A stretch of DNA of 64,000 nt from contig NZ_JASKMT010000017.1 in the NCBI RefSeq assembly GCF_030124175.1, positions 57,823 to 121,822 of the forward strand, read 5' to 3'. The position numbers were made by a program, and so were the translations under genes. Below the pieces are notes generated by a model. It was not told the origin of the DNA. It searched no databases and saw only the letters and a list, made by a program, of their open reading frames with translations. The stretch comes from Streptomyces sp. 549. GTDB lineage: Bacteria; Actinomycetota; Actinomycetes; Streptomycetales; Streptomycetaceae. Positions within the stretch are counted from its first letter, which is position 1. Every line of letters begins with the position of its first letter. Shown in pieces: positions 43,064-51,823 of this stretch.

Positions 43064-45475
43064 ATGGCAAACAAGCGCTCGGGCGGTGGGCTGTCGGCGA
43101 CCCAGCAGGCCGCCAAGTTCCTCGGTGTCAGCGTCCTGTCGGGCGCGGTACTGGCGGGCATCGCCCTTCCCGCGGTCGGCATGGCCGGGCTGGCGGCCAA
43201 GGAGACCGCACAGGGTTTCGAACACATTCCCACTGACCTCAAGCGCCCGCCGCTGAGTCAGAAGACCCGCATCCTGGACGCCGAGGGCGGCCTGATCGCC
43301 GACGTCTACTCCCGCAACCGCACAGTTGTGCCCCTCGACGAGATGTCGCCGTGGGTGCGGAAGGCCATCGTCGCCATCGAGGACGCACGCTTCTACGAGC
43401 ACGGCGCGATCGACCTCAAGGGCGTGCTGCGTGCCGCCAACCGCAACGCCCAGGAGGGCGAGGTCGCCGAGGGCGCGTCGACGCTCACCCAGCAGTACGT
43501 GAAGAACGTCTTCGTGGAGGAGGCCGGCGACGACCCCGACAAGGTCGCCCAGGCCACCCAGCAGACCATCGGGCGCAAGATCAAGGAACTGAAGTACGCC
43601 ATCCAGCTCGAACAGGAGCTGAGCAAGAAGAAGATCCTGGAGAACTACCTCAACATCACCTTCTTCGGCCAGCAGACCTACGGTGTGGAGGCCGCCTCGC
43701 AGCGGTACTTCTCCAAGCCGGCCAAGGACCTGGAGGTGGAGGAGGCCGCCCTGCTCGCCGGGATCGTGCAGTCACCCAGCCGGTACGACCCGGTCAACGA
43801 CGAGCAGGAGGCGACGAAGCGCCGCAACACCGTGCTTCAGCGCATGGCCTCCAACGGCGACCTCACCGCCAAGCAGGCCGCAGCGGCGAAGAAGAAGCCG
43901 CTCGGCCTCAAGGTGAGCCGCCCCCAGAACGGCTGCATCACCGCCAGAATGGACGCTGGCTTCTTCTGCGACTACGTCCGCCAGGAGTTCCTGCGCAACG
44001 AGGCGTTCGGCCGCACCGACAAGGAGCGCGCGGCCCGCTGGCGGCAGGGCGGCCTGACGATCAAGACCACGCTCTCGCCGAAGGCGCAGAAGGCCGCCGC
44101 CTCCGCCGCGTCCAGCAAGGTCAACAAGTCGGACAAGATCGCCGCGTCCGTCGTCTCCGTGCAGCCGGGCACCGGCAAGATCCTCTCGCTGGCGCAGTCC
44201 CGCCCGTACGGCACGGAGCAGGAGGACAACGAGACGGTGATCAACCTGGCCGTCGACAACCGGATGGGCGGCTCCTACGCGGGCTTCCAGGTCGGCTCGA
44301 CGTTCAAGCCGATCATCGCCGCCGCGGCGCTGGAGAAGGGCATCAGCCCCGCCGAGACGTTCAGCAGCGACTGGAAGACCGAGTTCGACCAGGCCGACTT
44401 CCGCACCTGCGACAACAAGACCTACGGCCAGGGCCCCTACCCGGTGCAGAACGAACTCCAGTCGGAGAAGGGCACCTGGGACATGACCAGCGCCCTGGGC
44501 AAGTCCATCAACACCTTCTCCATCGACCTGCTGAAGAAGGCCGGTCTCTGCGAGACCGCGACGATGGCGAACAAGATGGGCGTGCGCAGCGGCACCGGCA
44601 AGGTCCTGGAGGCCCGCCCCTCCATGGGGCTGGGCGCCCTGGAGAGCACGCCGCTGTTCATGGCCAACGCCTACGCCACCTTCGCCAACCGCGGCACGTA
44701 CTGCACCCCGATCGCCATCGAGTCCGTGAAGGACGCCGAGGGCAAGAAGATCAACCCGCCGAACAGCAAGTGCGGCCGGGTGATGTCGGAGCGCACCGCG
44801 GACACCGTCAACCAGATCCTCAAGGGCGTCGTCGAGGACGGCACCGGCACCCGGGCCGGACTCACAGGGCGCGACAACGCCGGTAAGACGGGCACCACCG
44901 AGCGCCGCCGCGACGCCTGGTTCGTCGGCTACACGCCGGACCTGTCCACCGCGGTGTGGACGGGCTCCGACGGCGCCAACAAGATCGACATGTTCAACAT
45001 CACCATCGGCGGCCAGTACTACGACAAGGTCTGCGGTGGCTGCCTGCCCGGCCCGATCTGGCGCTCGGCGATGACCGGTGCGCTGGAGGGCGTCGACGCC
45101 ACTCCGTTCAACTCGGTCAACGTGCCGCGCGGCAAGTCCGGTGACGACAAGGAGGACGAGGGCGGTGAGGGCGACGCCGGTGAGGGCGACAACCGTCCCG
45201 GCAACCGCACCGGCAACCGTCCCGGTGGCGGGGCCCAGGACCCCGGTGAGCCCGTGATCACCCTGCCCCCGGGCCTCTTCGGCGGCGGCGACAACGGCGG
45301 CAGCGACGGCGGTGGCGGCGACAGCAACGGCGTGTCCACCGGCGGTACCGGCGGGAACGGCGGCTGGGGCGGCGGAACCGGCGGAGACACCACCGGCGGC
45401 AACGGCGGCGGTGACGGCGGCGGCTGGAACAACGGCGGCGGAGACGGCGGCCCCGGCTGGCCCGCCCCCCGCTGA
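43064..45475 (+). CDS. Class A penicillin-binding protein (transglycosylase/transpeptidase)
   Basis: 803 residues. One membrane helix (SVLSGAVLAGIALPAVGMAGL, about residues 24-44), a GT51 glycan polymerase domain (AIEDARFYEHGAIDLKGVLRA, GASTLTQQYVKN, LSKKKILENYLN) and a transpeptidase domain with Ser412-Thr-Phe-Lys (SxxK), SIN and KTGTT. It polymerises and cross-links peptidoglycan. After about residue 690 a Gly/Asp/Asn-rich tail follows. ATG at 43064. The wblA-PBP order is conserved in streptomycetes, as recalled. Confidence 0.93.
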   Translation: MANKRSGGGLSATQQAAKFLGVSVLSGAVLAGIALPAVGMAGLAAKETAQGFEHIPTDLKRPPLSQKTRILDAEGGLIADVYSRNRTVVPLDEMSPWVRKAIVAIEDARFYEHGAIDLKGVLRAANRNAQEGEVAEGASTLTQQYVKNVFVEEAGDDPDKVAQATQQTIGRKIKELKYAIQLEQELSKKKILENYLNITFFGQQTYGVEAASQRYFSKPAKDLEVEEAALLAGIVQSPSRYDPVNDEQEATKRRNTVLQRMASNGDLTAKQAAAAKKKPLGLKVSRPQNGCITARMDAGFFCDYVRQEFLRNEAFGRTDKERAARWRQGGLTIKTTLSPKAQKAAASAASSKVNKSDKIAASVVSVQPGTGKILSLAQSRPYGTEQEDNETVINLAVDNRMGGSYAGFQVGSTFKPIIAAAALEKGISPAETFSSDWKTEFDQADFRTCDNKTYGQGPYPVQNELQSEKGTWDMTSALGKSINTFSIDLLKKAGLCETATMANKMGVRSGTGKVLEARPSMGLGALESTPLFMANAYATFANRGTYCTPIAIESVKDAEGKKINPPNSKCGRVMSERTADTVNQILKGVVEDGTGTRAGLTGRDNAGKTGTTERRRDAWFVGYTPDLSTAVWTGSDGANKIDMFNITIGGQYYDKVCGGCLPGPIWRSAMTGALEGVDATPFNSVNVPRGKSGDDKEDEGGEGDAGEGDNRPGNRTGNRPGGGAQDPGEPVITLPPGLFGGGDNGGSDGGGGDSNGVSTGGTGGNGGWGGGTGGDTTGGNGGGDGGGWNNGGGDGGPGWPAPR

Positions 45476-45497
45476 CGACCCCGCCACGTGCCACTCA

Positions 45498-45538
45498 CGC
45501 CGAAGGGCGCCCTCCCACCGGGAGGGCGCCCTTCGGCG
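45498..45538. terminator. Perfect 19-bp terminator after the PBP gene
   Basis: Arms cgccgaagggcgccctccc and its complement (45498-45516 and 45520-45538) with a three-base loop. Lies between convergent genes and can stop both. Confidence 0.9.
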
Positions 45539-45591
45539 CGTGTGTTCCTCTGCTGCCTCAGCCCGCGAGCTGCTTCAGCCCGCGTCCTGCT

Positions 45592-46056
45592 TCAGCCCGC
45601 GAGCGCGCGCTTGACCGCGGCGGCCACCCGGCCGCCGTCGGCCCGCCCGGCGATGCGCGGGTTCACGATCTTCATCACGGCACCCATCGCTCGCGGCCCC
45701 TCGGCCCCGCCCGCCCGGGCCTCCGCGACGGCGTCGGCGACGAGGGAGTTCAGCTCGTCGTCGGACAGCGGCTTCGGCAGGTACTCCGCCAGCACCTCGC
45801 CCTCGGCCAGCTCCCGCTCGGCGGACTCCGCCCGGCCGCCCTGGGTGAACGCCTCGGCGGCCTCCCGGCGCTTCTTCGCCTCCCGCGCGACGATCTTCTC
45901 GACCTCGTCGTCGGACAGCTCCCGCGCCGTCGTCCCCGCGACCTCTTCCTTCTGGACAGCGGTCAGCGTGAGCCGCAGCGTCGAGGAGCGCAGTTCGTCA
46001 CGCGCCCTGATCGCGGCGGTCAGGTCGTCCTTCAGCTTCGCCTTGAGCGTGGTCAT
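45592..46056 (-). CDS. GatB/YqeY domain protein
   Basis: 154-residue YqeY-type protein: LKAKLKDDLTAAIRARDELRSSTLRLTLTAVQKEEV, the helix EVEKIVAREAKKRREAAEAF and the EYLPKPLSDDELNSLVADAVAE motif, ending MKIVNPRIAGRADGGRVAAAVKRAL. The domain is homologous to the tRNA-binding tail of GatB. Role unclear. ATG 46056. Confidence 0.93.
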   Translation of the reverse strand: MTTLKAKLKDDLTAAIRARDELRSSTLRLTLTAVQKEEVAGTTARELSDDEVEKIVAREAKKRREAAEAFTQGGRAESAERELAEGEVLAEYLPKPLSDDELNSLVADAVAEARAGGAEGPRAMGAVMKIVNPRIAGRADGGRVAAAVKRALAG

Positions 46057-46281
46057 GGCAGCCAGTCTGCCAGCATCCACCCCGTCCGCCGTACCGATAT
46101 ACCCCGTGTACACCCCGCGCCGCCCGCCCCTGACAGGCGTCCAGCGCGTCCTGGGGCGCCCCGGTCCCGCCCCTTCCCCGTCCCGGCCCCTTCCCTTCCC
46201 CGCCGCCGTCGCCGTCGAACGCGGTGGTCCTCGCCGCCGGGCGGCGCCGTACGGACGGCGGGCTTCTGCGACGATGGGAGG

Positions 46282-47208
46282 ATGCGCGCGCGATACGGAC
46301 TTCCCCTGGGCATCACGGCACTTGGCGCGGCCTGCGCCGGCTACGCGGTGGCGGTGGAGCCCCGCCTCTTCCGGCTGCGACGAGTCACCGTCCCGGTGCT
46401 GCCCCCGGGCATGCGCCCGCTGCGGCTGCTGCAGGTGTCCGACATCCACATGGTGAGCGGCCAGCGCAGGAAGCAGCGGTGGCTCCAGTCGCTCGCCGGC
46501 CTCCGCCCCGACCTGGTCGTCAACACCGGCGACAACCTCTCCGACCCGGAGGCCGTGCCTGAGCTGCTCGACGCGCTCGGCCCGCTGATGGAGTTCCCCG
46601 GCGCCTACGTGTTCGGGTCCAACGACTACTACGGCCCCCGGCCGCGAAACCCCGGACGGTACCTCCTGGAGAAGGCCAGCGGCCGGCACGGCCTCAACGG
46701 CAACCCGCCCGTGGTCGGCGCCGTCCACAACCCGTGGGAGCCGATGCGGGACACCTTCGAGGCGGCAGGCTGGGTGGGGCTCACCAACACCCGTGGGCGC
46801 CTCAAACTGGAGAGCGGCGACCTGGCTCTGACCGGCCTCGACGACCCGCACATCAAGCGCGACCGCTACGGCGAGGTCGCCGGCGGCCCCGACCCGGACG
46901 CCGACGCCTCACTCGCCGTGGTCCACGCCCCCTATCTGCGGGCCCTCGACGCCTTCGCCGCCGACGGCTACCCGCTGATCCTCGCCGGGCACACCCACGG
47001 CGGCCAGCTCCGCATCCCCTTCTACGGCGCCCTCGTCACCAACTGCGACCTCGACACCGCGCGGGTGCAGGGCCTCTCCGCCCACCACGCCGGCGGCCAC
47101 CGCGCCTACCTGCACGTCTCCGCCGGCTGCGGCGCCAACCGCTACACCCCCATGCGCTTCGCCTGCCCTCCGGAAGCCACCCTGCTCACCCTCACCGAAC
47201 GCCCCTGA
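46282..47208 (+). CDS. Membrane-anchored metallophosphoesterase
   Basis: 308 residues. One N-terminal helix anchors it (LGITALGAACAGYAVAV). Metal-binding motifs of calcineurin-like enzymes: LLQVSDIHM (DxH), VVNTGDNL (GDN), FGSNDYY (GN(D/H) variant with Asn-Asp), VVHAPYL and LAGHTHGGQ. It probably hydrolyses a phosphodiester or lipid-linked substrate at the membrane. ATG start. Confidence 0.92.
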   Translation: MRARYGLPLGITALGAACAGYAVAVEPRLFRLRRVTVPVLPPGMRPLRLLQVSDIHMVSGQRRKQRWLQSLAGLRPDLVVNTGDNLSDPEAVPELLDALGPLMEFPGAYVFGSNDYYGPRPRNPGRYLLEKASGRHGLNGNPPVVGAVHNPWEPMRDTFEAAGWVGLTNTRGRLKLESGDLALTGLDDPHIKRDRYGEVAGGPDPDADASLAVVHAPYLRALDAFAADGYPLILAGHTHGGQLRIPFYGALVTNCDLDTARVQGLSAHHAGGHRAYLHVSAGCGANRYTPMRFACPPEATLLTLTERP

Positions 47209-47294
47209 GTACCCGCTCCCGGACCGTCCCCGGGCAACCCCGCGCCCTTCCACGACCCGGTCGGGGCCCGGCCGTCACCGCCCCGAAACCGGAT

Positions 47295-47323
47295 TTCGCG
47301 CCAGCGCCACGGTGGGCTAAAGT
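47295..47323 (+). promoter_or_regulatory. Likely promoter of tRNA-Pro
   Basis: TTCGCG (47295) and TAAAGT (47318) are separated by 17 bases and lie about 15 bases before the tRNA. Weak -35 match; the -10 is plausible. Confidence 0.35.
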
Positions 47324-47337
47324 AATGCTCGTTGCTT

Positions 47338-47411
47338 CGGGGTGTGGCGCAGCTTGGCAGCGCGCTTCGTTCGGGACGAAGAGGTCGTGGGTTCAAATCC
47401 CGCCACCCCGA
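47338..47411 (+). tRNA. tRNA-Pro (CGG anticodon)
   Basis: 74-nt cloverleaf: acceptor cggggtg/caccccg with discriminator A, D-loop agcttggca, anticodon stem-loop cttcgttcgggacgaag with CGG, T-loop ggttcaaatccc. The island of transferred genes starts shortly after its 3' end. Confidence 0.96.
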
Positions 47412-47428
47412 CAGAGGAAACACCAGGT

Positions 47429-47464
47429 CAGGGGCCTGATCCGCGAGAGCGGGTCGGGCCCCTG
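47429..47464 (+). terminator. Terminator after tRNA-Pro
   Basis: 15-bp stem (caggggcctgatccg with cgggtcgggcccctg, two G-U pairs) around a six-base loop. It should stop tRNA transcription before the vsr gene. Confidence 0.75.
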
Positions 47465-47583
47465 AGTGGTTTGTGAGGGCGACACGGGTTCACGGCAGGG
47501 GCATCGCTCAGTGTCGCTCCGCGAGATCCGCGCCTCTCTGGGCAGGGATCGGGCCCACGTTCTGTCGGTGCCAGACTGGGCTC

Positions 47584-48030
47584 ATGGCACCGACAGCATC
47601 GACGCCGGCTGTGGCATCGCGCATGAGTCGTCAGCCGTCCCGAGACACGGCACAGGAACTGGCTGTTCGACGCTTGTTGCACGGCCGCGGGCTTCGGTAT
47701 CGGCTGCACGTGCGGGTACCTGGCATGCCGCGTCGGACGATCGATGTCGCATTCGGAGGCCTCAGGGTCGCGATCTTCTTCGATGGCTGTTTCTGGCACG
47801 GCTGTCCGGTCCACGCCACAAGCCCGCGGGCGAACGCGGAATGGTGGCGCTCCAAGCTCGACCGGAACATGGCGCGCGATCGTGAGACGACGGAGCATCT
47901 GCTCTCCGAGGGGTGGATGGTCCTCCGGTTCTGGGAGCATGAGCCGGCGGACGATGCCGCACGGCGGATCGCCCTGGCCGTCGACTCAAGACGGTCGTCA
48001 GGGGCGCACACACCCCGCGCTCGACGGTGA
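47584..48030 (+). CDS. vsr: Very short patch repair-like endonuclease (Vsr)
   Basis: 148-residue nuclease of the Vsr family, which nicks at T:G mismatches created by 5-methylcytosine deamination. It has SRMSRQPSRDTAQELAVRRL at the N-terminus, the catalytic Asp in RRTIDVAFGG, FFDGCFWHGCPVH (zinc and catalytic His/Cys region), the NAEWWRSKLDRNMARD helix and VLRFWEHE. All key positions look intact. ATG 47584, with a poor ribosome site. In the island it may repair methylation damage or act as the nuclease of the defence system. Divergent variants of Vsr act as restriction nucleases. Confidence 0.87.
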   Translation: MAPTASTPAVASRMSRQPSRDTAQELAVRRLLHGRGLRYRLHVRVPGMPRRTIDVAFGGLRVAIFFDGCFWHGCPVHATSPRANAEWWRSKLDRNMARDRETTEHLLSEGWMVLRFWEHEPADDAARRIALAVDSRRSSGAHTPRARR

Positions 48031-48254
48031 TGCGTCGCCCGCCGCGTGCGGCTGAGCAGCAGGCCGAGCGTGCTCGGGACGGCCTGCACCGCTTGGGTCG
48101 GAAGTTCGACAACCACGTGGGCCGACGTTGTATAAGTAACGTGCCGGTACGCGCTCCGGGGGCTGTCGTCCACGGCAAGGGCGCCCGGGGTGGGCGCACG
48201 GCGCCGGGGGCCGGTTCGGGCCCCGGCGAAAGAGAGCGGGGGAAGCCGAAGGCC
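48031..48254. other. Gap between vsr and the Z1 gene
   Basis: 224 bases. A 60-base stretch just before 48255 is GC-rich and purine-loaded (gaaagagagcgggggaagcc), which may act as a ribosome site. There is a possible -10 (tataag, 48130-48135), so the six-gene operon could have its own promoter. Confidence 0.45.
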
Positions 48255-50807
48255 ATGTCGGACGCATTCGATGACAATTACGACACATTCAAGGCGTTCC
48301 TGGACCTGTTCTCCCCTCCTGAAGCGGTCAAGCGCATGGAGCAGCTCAGGATTCCGCAGGACATCATCGAGCGGGTCCGCGAGCGGCACGAGCAGGAGAC
48401 GCTCCGCATCAAGGAGCTCGAGGAACCGCACGCAGTGGTCCTCGGCAACCGGGACACCTGGTACACCGGGCCGCAGACCAAGGACAAGTGTTGGCCGGCG
48501 ATCGTGGAGGAGCTGCGCAAGGACGGCTGGCCGCAGTCCCCTGCGATCGACGATCTCGACAATTCCTCGACCCGTGTCGTCTCGCTGCTGAACCACCCGA
48601 AGGAGAAGTCGTTCTCCACCAGGGGACTGGTGGTGGGCTACGTGCAGTCGGGAAAGACCACGAACTTCACGTCCGTCATGGCGAAGGCCGCGGATCGTGG
48701 TTACAAGCTGTTCATCGTCCTGGCGGGCATCCACAACGGTCTTCGGCGCCAGACACAAGCCCGCCTTGTGCAGCAGCTGGTGGAACCGAATCCCGCGCTC
48801 TGGTCGCAGCTGACAGGTCTCGAAAAGGACTTCACGCCGACGGAGAATCCGGCCTCGTACTTCGGAAAGAGCAACAAGACCCACGTTCTCTGCGTGGTGA
48901 AGAAGAACGCCACGGTCCTGCGCAAGCTCGCCCGCTGGTTGGCGAAGGCATCCGACTATCTCGGGGACTGCCCGGCCCTGATCATCGATGACGAGGCCGA
49001 CCAGGCCACTGTCGCCACGAAGTCGATCAACCCGCTCATCCTCAGCATCATGGCCAGCCTGCCGAGGTCCGCCTACGTCGGGTACACGGCCTCTCCGTTC
49101 GCCAACCTGCTCATCGACCCGAGTGCTCAGAACCTTTATCCCAAGGACTTCGTCGTCAACCTCCCCAAGCCCACTGGTCACTTCGGGACGGAGGTTCTGT
49201 TCGGGCGGTACGCGCTCGACGGCGAGGACCCGGAGCAGGTCGACGACGGGCATGACATGATCCGGTCGATTCCTGAGGCCGAGGTCTCGTGCGTACGCCC
49301 GGAGACAAAGGCCGACGTCGAAGAGTTCGAGCCCTTCATCACTGAAACCCTCCGGGCTGCGGTGGAGTACTTCTGGCTGGTCACAGCTGCTCGCCGTGTC
49401 CGGGGCACCGGTAATCCGCACAACACGATGTTGATCCACACCAGCGTCAACACCTCTGTGCACAACAGTTTCAAGAGGCCGTTGCAGCATCTCCGCGACA
49501 CTGCTGCCCGGTCACTCGAGGATCCCGCCCACCTCGCCCGGCTGCGTGATCTCTGGGAGCAGGAGAACGCACGGGTCCCGGCGGAGGAATTCGGCGAGAC
49601 ACGCGTGGAGTTCGAGCGATTGGTCGAAGAACTTCCCGGAGTTCTCCGTAGCTGCCGCGTCATCATGGACAACTCGAGCAGCGAGGATCGCCTGGACTAC
49701 GAGAACGGTCCTGTCGTGGCCATCGCGGTGGGCGGCAACACGCTGTCCCGAGGTCTGACCTTGGAAGGACTGTCGGTCAGCTACTTCGTCCGAGCCGTCT
49801 CGGCGTACGACACCCTCCTGCAGATGGGTCGTTGGTTCGGCTTCCGGAACGGGTACGCCGATCTGCCCCGCATCTGGATGACGGACGAGTTGGCGGAGTG
49901 GTTTCGGCATCTGGCCACGGTCGAGACCGAGATGCGCCGTGACATCGATGTGTACATGACCGAGGATGAGACCCCGCTCACCTTCGCTGTCCGGCTGCGC
50001 ACGCACCCTGCTCTGCGCGTGACCGCTGCAGCGAAGATGCGAGACGCGATCACGGCGGCCTCCTCGTACGGCGGGAAGCGGGTGCAGACTCACTACTTCC
50101 ACACCGATGCGGAGTGGCTGATCGAGAACATCGCCGCGGCTCGCGCCTTGGTCGCCTCGTCCCTCGCGCATGCAAGCACGGTCGACGAGCGCCCTGCCGA
50201 TGGGCGATACGTCTTCCACGAGGTGCCCCACGACCTTGTGATCCACTTCTTGTCGTCCTACAAGTTCCACGAAAGGTCCCCGGAGAACGACGCCGACCTG
50301 ATTATCAGTTACATTCGCAAGCGTGTCTCCACCGTCGGCTCCCTGCAGCGGTGGAACGTGGCGATCGTCGGCAATCCGAAGGGTGAGGACTTCGCGTTCG
50401 CGCCCGGGGTATCCGTCGGCCTCAACACCCGCGCCCGGCTGGCCGTCACCAACCCGGTTCCGGACTTCGCCGACATCAAGACCCTGATGAGCCGCCGTGA
50501 TGCAGGTGTGGATCTGGAGGGTGACGTGGGGAGTCTGACGGACGACGGCATCATGGAACTGCGTCGCCGTCTCCTGCCGAACACCGGCCTTCTGGTCCTC
50601 TACCCCATCGACAAGGTGTCCGCGCCGACCCCGTCGAAGAAGCTGCGTGCACCGTTGAACGCCGAGGAGCACGTCATCGGCATCGGGCTGGTGTTCCCCA
50701 AGCCGACGCACGAGGACAGCGCAGTGGAGAAGTACATCTCCGCGGACCTTGCCAACGTACGGATCGAGGATGAGGACTACAGCGCCCTCGACAGTGAGGA
50801 GGCATGA
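48255..50807 (+). CDS. Z1 domain protein, superfamily 2 helicase-like ATPase
   Basis: 850 residues. Walker A GYVQSGKT (residues 128-135), Walker B DDEAD (245-249), GYTASPFAN (motif III-like, from about 277), GGNTLSRGLTLEGL (493-506) and the arginine-finger motif QMGRWFGFR (523-531). Only one P-loop domain is evident; the C-terminal 320 residues are the Z1-type extension. Z1 proteins are known from R-M-like operons with GHKL ATPases (Iyer, Abhiman and Aravind 2008, from memory). Likely a DNA translocase or remodeller. ATG 48255. Stop overlaps the next ATG (ATGA). Confidence 0.88.
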   Translation: MSDAFDDNYDTFKAFLDLFSPPEAVKRMEQLRIPQDIIERVRERHEQETLRIKELEEPHAVVLGNRDTWYTGPQTKDKCWPAIVEELRKDGWPQSPAIDDLDNSSTRVVSLLNHPKEKSFSTRGLVVGYVQSGKTTNFTSVMAKAADRGYKLFIVLAGIHNGLRRQTQARLVQQLVEPNPALWSQLTGLEKDFTPTENPASYFGKSNKTHVLCVVKKNATVLRKLARWLAKASDYLGDCPALIIDDEADQATVATKSINPLILSIMASLPRSAYVGYTASPFANLLIDPSAQNLYPKDFVVNLPKPTGHFGTEVLFGRYALDGEDPEQVDDGHDMIRSIPEAEVSCVRPETKADVEEFEPFITETLRAAVEYFWLVTAARRVRGTGNPHNTMLIHTSVNTSVHNSFKRPLQHLRDTAARSLEDPAHLARLRDLWEQENARVPAEEFGETRVEFERLVEELPGVLRSCRVIMDNSSSEDRLDYENGPVVAIAVGGNTLSRGLTLEGLSVSYFVRAVSAYDTLLQMGRWFGFRNGYADLPRIWMTDELAEWFRHLATVETEMRRDIDVYMTEDETPLTFAVRLRTHPALRVTAAAKMRDAITAASSYGGKRVQTHYFHTDAEWLIENIAAARALVASSLAHASTVDERPADGRYVFHEVPHDLVIHFLSSYKFHERSPENDADLIISYIRKRVSTVGSLQRWNVAIVGNPKGEDFAFAPGVSVGLNTRARLAVTNPVPDFADIKTLMSRRDAGVDLEGDVGSLTDDGIMELRRRLLPNTGLLVLYPIDKVSAPTPSKKLRAPLNAEEHVIGIGLVFPKPTHEDSAVEKYISADLANVRIEDEDYSALDSEEA

Positions 50808-51823
50808 GCGAGGACGCACTGCGTCGACTTCTCGACACGAAGTGGGCCGCACTCGACGCCGAGCAGGTGTCCCACGAGCGGCGCATGCGAGTCTCCGAGC
50901 TGCCCGCCGTGGGCGCCCAGGGACCGCTGGCCGTTGCCGTCGACCACGGAGGGCACCGCCACCTGTTGGTTCCGATCCACGCGAACCGCAAGGTACGACG
51001 AGGGCTGGACGGCCCCGTGCTGCACATGCGCAAGCGTCCGCTCGAGGACGCGGACACGTATCAGCACTACGTCGATCTGGCCTGCCTCAGGTCTGACCTC
51101 GACGATCTGTTCACGGACATGTGCGTCGATGTGCTGGAGGCCGTGAAGGCCTCGCCCGGGAACCCGGTCAGAGCCCTCTACGGAGTTCTGGATCGATGGA
51201 AGGCGCTCTTCCAAACGCAGGGGCCTCCGTTGAGTGTCGAGCAGCTTGCCGGCCTGTTCGGCGAGTTGACGCTTCTCAACCGCTTGCTCGAAAGGGACCC
51301 GAGTGCGCACCGGCTCTGGCTCGGGCCCACCGGCCATCGTCACGACTTCTCCGCCGCGACGAACGCCGTCGAAGTCAAGTCCGGGCTTGCCAGGGAAGGG
51401 CGGAGGCCGCGGATCCATGGGCTCGACCAGCTCGAGGCGCCCGAGGGCGGCACACTCGGCCTCGTCTGGTTCCGACTGCAGCGTGCCGGAGCATCCGGTA
51501 CCGCCCTTCCGGACCTGGTCGATCGGGCCCGAGGTCTGTGCGACGACGAGTCCGCGCTGATCGGGCTGCTCGCAGCCATCGGGTATCACGCGTCCCAGAT
51601 GGGCGTCTACCACGAGGTGCGCTTCGTCGTCGCCGAGGAGTGTTGGTACCGGGTCGATGCCGGCTTCCCCGGCCTGACGGGCCGGGACCTTGTCGCCGCC
51701 GGTGTGCCGGTGTCGGTGCTGGACGTCGAGTACACGATCGACCTGTCCGGGAGGACGCCGCCGGCCCTGCCACCGGATGAGATCTCGCAGATCATCGATG
51801 CAATGCTCGAGGAGTCCGTGTGA
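50804..51823 (+). CDS. PD-(D/E)XK motif nuclease (DUF4420 type)
   Basis: 339 residues. The core has Glu154 (GLFGELTLLNRLL), Asp181 in GHRHDFSAAT and Glu190-Val-Lys192 in NAVEVKSG, the D-x8-ExK catalytic set of the fold. The N-terminal half is a mixed alpha/beta region found with Z1 proteins. It is the obvious restriction nuclease of the operon. It overlaps both neighbours (ATGA before, GTGA after), so it is translated in step with them. Confidence 0.86.
   Translation: MSEDALRRLLDTKWAALDAEQVSHERRMRVSELPAVGAQGPLAVAVDHGGHRHLLVPIHANRKVRRGLDGPVLHMRKRPLEDADTYQHYVDLACLRSDLDDLFTDMCVDVLEAVKASPGNPVRALYGVLDRWKALFQTQGPPLSVEQLAGLFGELTLLNRLLERDPSAHRLWLGPTGHRHDFSAATNAVEVKSGLAREGRRPRIHGLDQLEAPEGGTLGLVWFRLQRAGASGTALPDLVDRARGLCDDESALIGLLAAIGYHASQMGVYHEVRFVVAEECWYRVDAGFPGLTGRDLVAAGVPVSVLDVEYTIDLSGRTPPALPPDEISQIIDAMLEESV

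Noticed and set aside
49512..50852. Long open frame on the minus strand opposite the Z1 gene (446 codons)
   Set aside because: It is a shadow of the high-GC Z1 frame: no ribosome site, no recognisable domain, and the plus strand has full helicase motifs.
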